Below, one piece after another: positions 1-5,778 of a DNA stretch of 11,633 nucleotides. The first letter of the stretch is position 1, and each line of letters begins with the position of its first letter. The stretch comes from Streptococcaceae bacterium. Lineage in GTDB: Bacteria > Bacillota > Bacilli > Lactobacillales > Streptococcaceae. Made by a program: the position numbers and the translations under genes. A model generated the notes under the pieces. That model saw only the letters and a list, made by a program, of their open reading frames with translations. It did no database searches and was not told the DNA's origin. The stretch is from positions 1 through 11,633 of the forward strand of contig WREM01000020.1 in the NCBI GenBank assembly GCA_009779335.1. The letters are read 5' to 3'.

Positions 1-3
1 GAC

Positions 4-1047
4 ATGATTACAGAACGACAAAAACAAATCCTGAACTTGATTGTTTCTCTCTATTCTAAGGAACATACTCCCATTGGTTCAAAATCTTTATTGGATTCTA
101 TCCAAGCTTCAAGTGCCACGATCAGAAATGACATGAAGACACTCGAGGACTTAGGATTAATTCAGAAGGAACATACATCAAGCGGGCGTGTCCCAAGCAC
201 AGAGGGTTATAAATATTTCATTGATCATGTGCTTACTATAGAAGAATTTAGTCAAAATGATTTGTTCCAAATCATGAAAGCATTTGATGGAGAATTTTAC
301 CGTCTGTCTGACTTGTTTGAGAGAGGGGCAGAGATTTTGTCAGATATAACAGGACTGACAAGCTATGTCCTCAACGTTCCACAGAAAGAACAAATCTTAC
401 AAGCCTTTCAACTTACCATGCTAGATAACCATGCTGTCCTTGCTGTTACGACACTAGGAACAGGAGAAGTCAGAACCAATCAATTCGTCCTTCCACGAAG
501 CATGACAAAGCATGATTTGCAAATCTTTAAGCAAATCGTCATAGAAAGACTGATTGGAAAGACCACTATAGAGGCACACTATACTCTACGGACAGAAATT
601 CCTCAAATCGTACAGAGATATTTCACTTCTACAAAGGAAGTATTAGAACTCTTTGAATCGATCTTTGCAGATTTATTCCACGAGAATTTGATTTCCTATG
701 GGCGTCAGCACATCTTCAATATTGAGAAAAAAGATTTGAAAGAACTGTATGTGACTCTGAGTGATGATGAGCAGATGATTCAGCATATTCGAGAATCAAG
801 TAAGCCAGATGAAATTCGCTCCATCAACTTTGGAGTCAATGGTCATCTTGAGAATCTAGCCATTGTCAGCCAAAAATTCCTGATTCCATACAGAGGATTA
901 GGGACATTGGCTTTGGTTGGTTCCATCGATATAGATTATGAACATATTTTGACACAAGTCGATATGGTAGCAAAAGTTCTGACCATGAAATTAACAGATT
1001 ATTATCGGTATTTAGACAGTAATCATTATGAAATGAATAGAATGTAG
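4..1047 (+). CDS. hrcA: Heat-inducible transcription repressor HrcA
   Basis: Repressor of class I heat-shock genes; in Firmicutes it binds the CIRCE operator and depends on the GroE chaperonin for activity. The 347-residue length is normal for the family. Seen in the protein: an N-terminal winged helix-turn-helix with the family signature SSATIRNDMKTLEDLGLI followed by HTSSGRVPS (about residues 36-66), a central GAF-like region, and a C-terminal segment with FLIPYRGLGTLALVG and a DYYRYLD ending typical of streptococcal HrcA. The ATG lies three bases into the window, so its ribosome-binding site and any CIRCE operator are out of view. It is the first visible gene of hrcA-grpE-dnaK; its stop codon forms part of the grpE Shine-Dalgarno (TAGGAGG), which points to co-transcription and coupled translation. 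Confidence 0.97.
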   Translation: MITERQKQILNLIVSLYSKEHTPIGSKSLLDSIQASSATIRNDMKTLEDLGLIQKEHTSSGRVPSTEGYKYFIDHVLTIEEFSQNDLFQIMKAFDGEFYRLSDLFERGAEILSDITGLTSYVLNVPQKEQILQAFQLTMLDNHAVLAVTTLGTGEVRTNQFVLPRSMTKHDLQIFKQIVIERLIGKTTIEAHYTLRTEIPQIVQRYFTSTKEVLELFESIFADLFHENLISYGRQHIFNIEKKDLKELYVTLSDDEQMIQHIRESSKPDEIRSINFGVNGHLENLAIVSQKFLIPYRGLGTLALVGSIDIDYEHILTQVDMVAKVLTMKLTDYYRYLDSNHYEMNRM

Positions 1048-1056
1048 GAGGCAGAT

Positions 1057-1593
1057 ATGTCTGAAGAAAATAAAGAAGAAATAAAAAATGAAGAAGTAAC
1101 AGAGGAGCATTTGACCGAAGAGGCTTTGGAAGAGATTGTTGAAGAAGAAGTCTCAGAATTGGATCAAGCCAAGGCAGATGCAGAAGAATGGGAAAATAAA
1201 TTCCTCCGAACATCAGCAGAAATGCAAAATATACAACGTCGTGCTAATGAAGAGCGACAAGCAATGATAAAATATCGTTCACAAGATTTAGCTAAAAAAA
1301 TCTTGCCCTCTTTAGATAACATCGAGCGTGCATTAGCAGTCCCTGATATGTCAGAAGATGTCAAAAAAGGAATTGAGATGGTTCAAGAGAGTTTGATTTC
1401 AGCACTCACTGATGAGGGAATCACAGAGATTGAATCAGAAAAGGCACACTTTGACCCTAACTTTCACATGGCAGTACAGACGGTAGAGGCAGATAAAGAA
1501 CATCCTGCTGATACAGTGGTAAGTGTCTTGCAAAAGGGTTATAAATTGGATGATAGGATTTTACGTCCTGCCATGGTCGTTGTCTCACAATAA
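1057..1593 (+). CDS. grpE: Nucleotide exchange factor GrpE
   Basis: Cytoplasmic cochaperone that releases ADP from DnaK and so resets the Hsp70 cycle. The 178-residue protein has the usual layout: a very acidic, poorly ordered N-terminus (about residues 1-33), a long helix/coiled coil carrying NKFLRTSAEMQNIQRR, and a C-terminal beta domain ending in the family signature (KGYKLDDRILRPAMVVV, about 160-176). The start is set by the strong Shine-Dalgarno GGAGG just upstream, which overlaps the end of hrcA; only 9 bases separate the two genes. The stop codon TAA is also the first three bases of the left arm of the palindromic element that separates grpE from dnaK. Confidence 0.97.
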   Translation: MSEENKEEIKNEEVTEEHLTEEALEEIVEEEVSELDQAKADAEEWENKFLRTSAEMQNIQRRANEERQAMIKYRSQDLAKKILPSLDNIERALAVPDMSEDVKKGIEMVQESLISALTDEGITEIESEKAHFDPNFHMAVQTVEADKEHPADTVVSVLQKGYKLDDRILRPAMVVVSQ

Positions 1594-1698
1594 ATCAAAT
1601 TTTATTGTTACTCCTTCGGCAGAGCTTACCTCGTGTACATAAGTACACGTCGGCACATAAATTAAGCTCTTTCTTGGATTAACTTCAAATTTGATTTA
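1591..1698. repeat. Nested palindromic element in the grpE-dnaK spacer
   Basis: Three nested inverted repeats share one centre. The outer arms are a perfect 12-bp match, TAAATCAAATTT (1591-1602) against AAATTTGATTTA (1687-1698). The middle arms are AGAGCTTA (1621-1628) against TAAGCTCT (1663-1670). The core is CGTGTAC (1632-1638) against GTACACG (1643-1649) with a 4-base loop. The 108-bp unit could fold into a long hairpin in DNA or mRNA. It has no trailing U-run, so it is not a typical terminator. It could be a small non-autonomous repeat (MITE-like or BOX-like) or an mRNA processing/stability signal within the heat-shock transcript. I do not recognise it as a named repeat family. The palindromy is directly visible; the role is inference. 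Confidence 0.65.
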
Positions 1699-1779
1699 TC
1701 CATTGTTTGACCGCAAAGTCGTAAAACTATGAAATGTTTATTAAAATACAAAAATTAAAGAAAATATGAGGTAAATATT

Positions 1780-3600
1780 ATGTCTAAAATTATCGGAATT
1801 GACTTAGGAACTACAAACTCAGCAGTTGCTGTACTTGAAGGTGGAGAAGCAAAAATCATTGCCAATCCAGAAGGAAATCGTACCACACCATCAGTTGTGG
1901 CATTCAAAAACGGAGAAATTCAAGTAGGGGATGCTGCTAAACGTCAAGCAGTAACTAACCCGGAAACAATCATCTCCATCAAATCTAAGATGGGAACAAA
2001 TGAGAAAGTATCTGCTAATGGCAAAGAATACACTCCACAAGAAATCTCAGCCATGATTCTTCAAAATTTGAAGGCTACTGCAGAAGCATACCTTGGAGAA
2101 AAAGTGGACAAAGCAGTCATTACTGTACCAGCTTACTTCAACGACGCACAACGTCAAGCAACAAAAGATGCGGGTAAAATTGCAGGACTTGAAGTAGAAC
2201 GTATCGTCAATGAACCAACAGCTGCTGCATTGGCTTACGGTCTTGACAAACAAGACAAAGATGAAAAAATTCTTGTCTTTGACCTTGGGGGAGGGACATT
2301 CGACGTTTCTATCCTTGGACTTGGGGATGGTGTCTTTGATGTACTTGCTACATCAGGAGATAACAAGCTTGGGGGAGATGACTTCGACCAAAAAATCATC
2401 GACTACATGGTAGCAGAATTCAAGAAGGATAATGGAATTGACCTTTCACAAGATAAAATGGCTCTTCAACGCCTTAAAGATGCAGCAGAAAAAGCCAAGA
2501 AAGACCTTTCAGGTGTGACCTCGACACAAATCAGCTTACCATTCATTACAGCAGGAGATGCTGGACCGCTTCACATGGAAATGACACTCACTCGTGCCAA
2601 ATTCGATGAATTGACAGCAGACTTGGTAGAACGCACCCGCAAACCTGTCCAACAGGCTCTCTCAGACGCAGGTCTCAAAACCTCTGACATTGATGAAGTG
2701 CTTCTCGTTGGTGGGTCAACTCGTATCCCTGCAGTCGTAGAATTAGTGAAGAAAGAAACTGGTAAAGAACCTAACAAATCAGTCAACCCTGATGAAGTTG
2801 TTGCCATGGGGGCTGCCATTCAAGGTGGGGTCATCACAGGAGATGTCAAAGACGTTGTCCTACTTGATGTTACACCACTGTCATTGGGTATCGAAACAAT
2901 GGGGGGAGTATTCACTAAGCTCATTGATCGTAACACAACGATCCCAACCTCTAAATCACAAATCTTCTCTACAGCGGCAGATAATCAACCAGCCGTTGAC
3001 ATTCATGTCCTTCAAGGGGAACGCCCAATGGCTCCAGACAATAAGACCCTTGGACGTTTCCAATTAACAGATATTCCTGCCGCTCCTCGTGGGGTGCCAC
3101 AAATCGAAGTGACATTTGACATCGATAAAAATGGTATCGTGTCTGTTAAAGCGAAAGACATGGGAACGAACAAAGAACAAACCATCGTTATCAAGTCAGG
3201 AGATGGACTCACTGACGATGACATCGAGAAAATGATGAAAGATGCAGAAGCCAACGCCGATGCCGATGCAAAACGCAAAGAAGAAGTAGATACTCGTAAC
3301 GAAGCTGATGCACTCGTCTTCCAAACTGAAAAAACCCTCAAAGACCTTGAAGGTAAAGTCGATGAAGCCGAAGTCAAGAAAGCCGAAGACGCCAAAGAAG
3401 AACTCAAAAAAGCTCTCGAAGGTGAAGACATCGACGACATCAAAGCGAAATCAGAATCACTCTCACAAATCGCTCAAGATTTGGCTGTGAAACTCTACGA
3501 ACAAGCCAATGCACAAGCAGGGGCAGAAGGTGGAGAACAAGCTCAACCAACAGACGATAAAACCGTTGACGGAGACTTTGAAGAAGTCGATGACAAATAG
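1780..3600 (+). CDS. dnaK: Molecular chaperone DnaK (Hsp70)
   Basis: ATP-dependent Hsp70 chaperone of the cytoplasm, working with DnaJ and GrpE in folding and stress recovery. The 606-residue length fits Gram-positive DnaK, which lacks an N-domain insertion present in the enterobacterial protein. Seen: phosphate-binding loop IGIDLGTTNS (5-14), VITVPAYFNDAQRQAT, FDLGGGTFDVS, LLVGGSTRIPAV, the interdomain linker VVLLDVTPL (359-367), a substrate-binding domain, a lid rich in Lys/Glu/Ala, and the C-terminal EEVDDK tail. The start is supported by the Shine-Dalgarno GAGGT at 1768-1772. No CIRCE-like TTAGCACTC repeat is present in the spacer, so heat-shock control probably comes from upstream of hrcA. 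A terminator follows immediately. dnaJ, usually close downstream in streptococci, is not here. Confidence 0.99.
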   Translation: MSKIIGIDLGTTNSAVAVLEGGEAKIIANPEGNRTTPSVVAFKNGEIQVGDAAKRQAVTNPETIISIKSKMGTNEKVSANGKEYTPQEISAMILQNLKATAEAYLGEKVDKAVITVPAYFNDAQRQATKDAGKIAGLEVERIVNEPTAAALAYGLDKQDKDEKILVFDLGGGTFDVSILGLGDGVFDVLATSGDNKLGGDDFDQKIIDYMVAEFKKDNGIDLSQDKMALQRLKDAAEKAKKDLSGVTSTQISLPFITAGDAGPLHMEMTLTRAKFDELTADLVERTRKPVQQALSDAGLKTSDIDEVLLVGGSTRIPAVVELVKKETGKEPNKSVNPDEVVAMGAAIQGGVITGDVKDVVLLDVTPLSLGIETMGGVFTKLIDRNTTIPTSKSQIFSTAADNQPAVDIHVLQGERPMAPDNKTLGRFQLTDIPAAPRGVPQIEVTFDIDKNGIVSVKAKDMGTNKEQTIVIKSGDGLTDDDIEKMMKDAEANADADAKRKEEVDTRNEADALVFQTEKTLKDLEGKVDEAEVKKAEDAKEELKKALEGEDIDDIKAKSESLSQIAQDLAVKLYEQANAQAGAEGGEQAQPTDDKTVDGDFEEVDDK

Positions 3601-3627
3601 AAAAAAGACACTTAGGTGTCTTTTTTT
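3601..3627 (+). terminator. Rho-independent terminator after dnaK
   Basis: A stem of 11 bp, AAAAAAGACAC (3601-3611) against GTGTCTTTTTT (3616-3626), with loop TTAG and a run of seven T. It begins right after the dnaK stop codon and should end the hrcA-grpE-dnaK transcript. Confidence 0.9.
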
Positions 3628-3634
3628 GACATTA

Positions 3635-3643
3635 TGGTAAAAT
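3635..3643 (+). promoter_or_regulatory. Extended -10 promoter of the WYL regulator gene
   Basis: TGGTAAAAT has the TGN extension and a good -10 hexamer (TAAAAT, 3638-3643). No good -35 box lies at normal spacing; the nearby TTGACA at 3626-3631 is far too close. The last base of the -10 is 6 bases before the ATG at 3650, so the predicted start of transcription coincides with the start codon. Confidence 0.5.
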
Positions 3644-3649
3644 GAAATC

Positions 3650-4600
3650 ATGGATTCACAAACTCGGATTTTAGAAATCTTGCTTCGCTTACAAAATGGT
3701 GAACAGTTAACAAAAAACCAACTTGTTACTAAATATAAGATAAATGAACGTACCATTCAGAGGGATTTTTCATTACTCAAATACTTAATTAATGATCAAG
3801 CATTGCTTCCAGCAGAAATCAGCTATGATGCAAAGCATTATAGCTATCACATGGAGAGAGGAGACTCCTTTGACAAGAAAGAGGTGCTTATCATTTCTAA
3901 AATTTTGTTGGAATCGAGGGCTTTGAATAAAGCTGAAATGAATGCTTTACTAGATGGACTCCTTAAATTATTAAATGCAGACGATGCCAAAGCTGTAAAA
4001 AATATTATTGGAAGTGAACAGCTGGCATACAAAGGAATCATCAATGAATCAGAACGGATCAGTAAAATTTGGCAGTTGACAGAATATATCCGTCAGGAAA
4101 AGGTGATTGAAATCAGCTACAAGAATCACTACTCTAACAAATTAACAAAATTCCAAATCTGGCCTGTTGCACTATTTTTTGACAATAATTATTTTTATCT
4201 CGTAGGTTATAATAATTACCGTTCCACTTATAATACACTTCGCATTGACTATATTATCGGAATAGAGGAAACAAACGAGAAGAAGCCAAATATTTCCTAT
4301 GGACAGAAATACCGTGATGGCGATGAACGGAACTACAGAGTGGATGCTTTTCAAGGTGCTATCAGACATTTGACGGTTGAATACTCCAGTCAGAAAGATT
4401 TTATATTAGACCGATTCCCTGAATCTCGAGTTTTATCAGAAGAGGGAGATAAATTAGTCATTGATTTGGTGGCTCAATGGTCGCCGGGTACTCAACGCTG
4501 GCTTTTGAGTCAAACGGATGTCCTCAAAATCATAAACCCTCCAAGTGCGATTAAGTGGCTGACAGAAACGCTAGAAAAAAATTTAAAAAAATACAAATAG
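3650..4600 (+). CDS. WYL-domain transcriptional regulator (HTH-WYL)
   Basis: Predicted DNA-binding regulator of 316 residues. The N-terminus is a helix-turn-helix of HTH_11 type, with recognition-helix region INERTIQRDFSLL (31-43). A WYL domain follows, about 135-215, with the core WPVALFFDNNYFYLVGY (171-187), and then a WCX-like C-terminal domain of about 80 residues. WYL domains are thought to sense ligands, often nucleic acids or nucleotides, and several such proteins (for example BrxR/CapW types) repress phage-defence operons. There is no Shine-Dalgarno before the ATG, and the -10 box sits 6 bases upstream, so a leaderless mRNA is likely. Its last codons lie inside a 39-bp palindrome that could be its own operator. 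Likely targets are the small gene at 4664 and possibly the four-gene operon from 5263; this is inferred from position only. Confidence 0.85.
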   Translation: MDSQTRILEILLRLQNGEQLTKNQLVTKYKINERTIQRDFSLLKYLINDQALLPAEISYDAKHYSYHMERGDSFDKKEVLIISKILLESRALNKAEMNALLDGLLKLLNADDAKAVKNIIGSEQLAYKGIINESERISKIWQLTEYIRQEKVIEISYKNHYSNKLTKFQIWPVALFFDNNYFYLVGYNNYRSTYNTLRIDYIIGIEETNEKKPNISYGQKYRDGDERNYRVDAFQGAIRHLTVEYSSQKDFILDRFPESRVLSEEGDKLVIDLVAQWSPGTQRWLLSQTDVLKIINPPSAIKWLTETLEKNLKKYK

Positions 4601-4629
4601 ATAGACATATTATGTCTATCTATTTGTAT
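4591..4629. promoter_or_regulatory. 39-bp near-perfect palindrome, candidate operator
   Basis: The arms at 4591-4609 and 4611-4629 are perfectly complementary over 19 bp, with a single central base (4610). Core half-sites read ATAGATAGACATA and its complement. The left arm includes the stop codon of the WYL gene, and the right arm runs into the TATAAT box (4629-4634) of the next gene. A large symmetric site over a promoter next to a regulator gene suggests an operator. No U-run follows, so a classical terminator is less likely, though the RNA hairpin could still protect or end the WYL mRNA. Confidence 0.6.
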
Positions 4630-4634
4630 ATAAT
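4629..4634 (+). promoter_or_regulatory. -10 box for the zinc-ribbon gene
   Basis: A perfect TATAAT is followed about 14 bases later by a strong Shine-Dalgarno (AAAGGAGG, 4648-4655). The -35 region falls inside the palindrome and is poor, which would suit an activator or weak promoter. Confidence 0.4.
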
Positions 4635-4663
4635 CAAATTATCAAATAAAGGAGGTAGTAAAA

Positions 4664-4966
4664 ATGCGTCATTTTAAAAACAAAAAAATGTATGAGAAAT
4701 CAAAGTATCACCATACAGGTAACTATTTCTATTGCTCAGCTGCTAATAAAGCCAAATATCTGTTCCAATCGGAACAAAAAGCCATGACAGCCATTCCTTA
4801 TACCAGTGAAGCCAACGGTAAGGCAATGAGGAGCTATTACTGTAATAGATGCCAAGGCTGGCATTTGACATCCACTCAATTCTATCAATCACGTGCTCAA
4901 TACGAAGCACAATTAGCTTATCAGGGTTTTACTGAGATCATGCTAAAACTGAGTATAGAAAGTTAA
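4664..4966 (+). CDS. Small zinc-ribbon-like protein, function unknown
   Basis: A basic 100-residue protein with a very strong Shine-Dalgarno (AAAGGAGG, 8 bases before ATG). The second half holds YYCNRCQGWHLTS (58-70). With C24 (FYCSAAN), this gives C24, C60, C63 and H67 as plausible zinc ligands, so a small treble-clef or ribbon fold is likely. Proteins with a YCxxCxGWHLTS-like motif are common as small uncharacterised genes in phages and accessory regions, from memory and not verified here. It sits between the candidate operator palindrome and a 35-residue ORF that starts 36 bases after its stop. It may bind nucleic acid or another protein; no specific function can be assigned. Confidence 0.75.
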   Translation: MRHFKNKKMYEKSKYHHTGNYFYCSAANKAKYLFQSEQKAMTAIPYTSEANGKAMRSYYCNRCQGWHLTSTQFYQSRAQYEAQLAYQGFTEIMLKLSIES

Positions 4967-5002
4967 CATTAACTAAATGAAATAATAAGGAGTATATCCC
5001 AC

Positions 5003-5110
5003 ATGAAAACTGAAAGAATAATTCGTCTACTCGTTGAAGCGACCGCAGAAATTGCTATTACTTTATTGATTAAAGCCATTGTAAAAAATGAGCAGGAATC
5101 TATTCGATAA
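5003..5110 (+). CDS. Possible 35-residue hydrophobic peptide ORF
   Basis: The ORF has an AAGGAG Shine-Dalgarno at 4987-4992, ten bases before the ATG, a little longer than ideal. The product begins MKTERIIRLLVEATAEIAIT and has a hydrophobic or amphipathic centre (about residues 6-27) followed by a charged tail. It could be a small membrane-associated peptide translated from the same mRNA as the zinc-ribbon gene. I do not recognise it. The main support is the ribosome-binding site and the otherwise empty 296-base gap; it may be a chance ORF. Confidence 0.45.
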   Translation: MKTERIIRLLVEATAEIAITLLIKAIVKNEQESIR

Positions 5111-5174
5111 AGCAGGCAGGCTTGATATGAGCTACTCATAACATTATTCGAGATAAGAATATCAGGTAAGATAG

Positions 5175-5183
5175 TGGTATAAT
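5175..5183 (+). promoter_or_regulatory. Extended -10 promoter of the HNH/AAA+ operon
   Basis: TGGTATAAT is a perfect TATAAT with the TGN extension. A clear -35 is lacking, as is common for extended -10 promoters. Predicted transcription start is near 5190, giving a leader of about 70 bases that contains the two overlapping hairpins before the ATG at 5263. Confidence 0.6.
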
Positions 5184-5209
5184 AGAACTGTAAAAATCAC
5201 GACAAATCA

Positions 5210-5248
5210 AGAAAGGGTACCCTTTCTCTTGTACATAGTACAAGAGAA
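5210..5248 (+). promoter_or_regulatory. Two overlapping hairpins in the operon leader
   Basis: The first is a perfect 18-bp palindrome AGAAAGGGTACCCTTTCT (5210-5227). The second is a perfect 11-bp stem, TTCTCTTGTAC (5224-5234) against GTACAAGAGAA (5238-5248), with a 3-base loop. They share four bases (5224-5227), so the full stems cannot form together. No U-run follows either, so neither is a typical terminator. They could be protein-binding sites or mRNA structures that affect translation of the 171-aa gene, whose Shine-Dalgarno (AGGT near 5253) is weak. Confidence 0.55.
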
Positions 5249-5262
5249 CACTAGGTAGATTA

Positions 5263-5778
5263 ATGGATGAACAAAACAATTTAGAAAATATAGACACGAA
5301 AATTTTAAAACCATTACTAGAGTTCAAATTATTAGAAATAAATTTTGATGATATTTTTAGGTTTGAAAAACCTGAAAAGGTTAAGGTGAGATTTAACTTA
5401 TGGTATGGAGAAGATACTCCTTATTATAGATTTTGTCACGGGAAATTAGATTCTCTAATTGATGACCATTATAATAATGAAGAGAAACAAGGGAAAATTT
5501 TTCCAGATGAAGGGATGATAACTATGGGTTTTGTATTAATTAACGGTTATCCAGATTATTGGCTACTGGTTCATGTCAGTCAAATTAATAAAATATTAAA
5601 AATAGGAGATAAATATAAATATGAATATGAAGAAATTTCTGGCTATCAAGAATATATAGGTAATTTTGTTATAAAATATCATAAAAGACACCGTGCAGAA
5701 GCAATATATTTAGAAACGTTACAAAAAAACGGGATAGAATCTTATAGAATTGAGGAAGAGAATGCCAACAGAAAATAA
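5263..5778 (+). CDS. Unrecognised 171-aa protein, first gene of the HNH/AAA+ operon
   Basis: A soluble-looking, acidic protein without signal peptide or membrane segment. I do not recognise the family. Visible features: an N-terminal stretch NNLENIDTKILKP...LLEINFDDI that resembles the N-terminus of the next protein, an aromatic-rich middle (NLWYGEDTPYYRF, about 45-57; a segment ending in NGYPDYWLLVHV near 105), and a basic C-terminal helix (KYHKRHRAEAIYLETL). Its 3' end overlaps the next gene by 17 bases, so the two are translationally coupled and probably work together. It is the promoter-proximal gene. It could be an adaptor, a recognition subunit or an immunity-type partner of the HNH protein; none of these can be shown from sequence. 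Confidence 0.85.
   Translation: MDEQNNLENIDTKILKPLLEFKLLEINFDDIFRFEKPEKVKVRFNLWYGEDTPYYRFCHGKLDSLIDDHYNNEEKQGKIFPDEGMITMGFVLINGYPDYWLLVHVSQINKILKIGDKYKYEYEEISGYQEYIGNFVIKYHKRHRAEAIYLETLQKNGIESYRIEEENANRK

Noticed and set aside
866..1213. 115-codon - strand frame across the hrcA-grpE junction
   Set aside because: It is fully covered by two certain genes on the other strand, and its Leu/Pro-rich composition is that of a chance frame.
1594..1779. CIRCE operator or separate heat-shock promoter before dnaK
   Set aside because: No TTAGCACTC/GAGTGCTAA pair is present. A TTGACC (1707-1712) has only a poor -10 partner, so I do not call a promoter.
3012..3443. 143-codon open frame on the - strand, Ser-rich
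   Set aside because: It is the antisense shadow of the highly biased dnaK coding sequence, and it has no ribosome-binding site or recognisable protein features.
4961..4974. Short inverted repeat AGTTAA-CA-TTAACT at the end of the zinc-ribbon gene as a terminator
   Set aside because: The stem has six mostly A-T pairs and a 2-base loop with no U-run, which is too weak.
5126..5140. Hairpin TATGAG-CTA-CTCATA after the 35-residue ORF
   Set aside because: A six-bp stem without a T-tract; it could easily be chance.
5750..5761. TTG start giving a 574-residue HNH protein
   Set aside because: The TTG lies immediately before the GAGGAAGAG that serves as Shine-Dalgarno for ATG 5762, so the later start is favoured.
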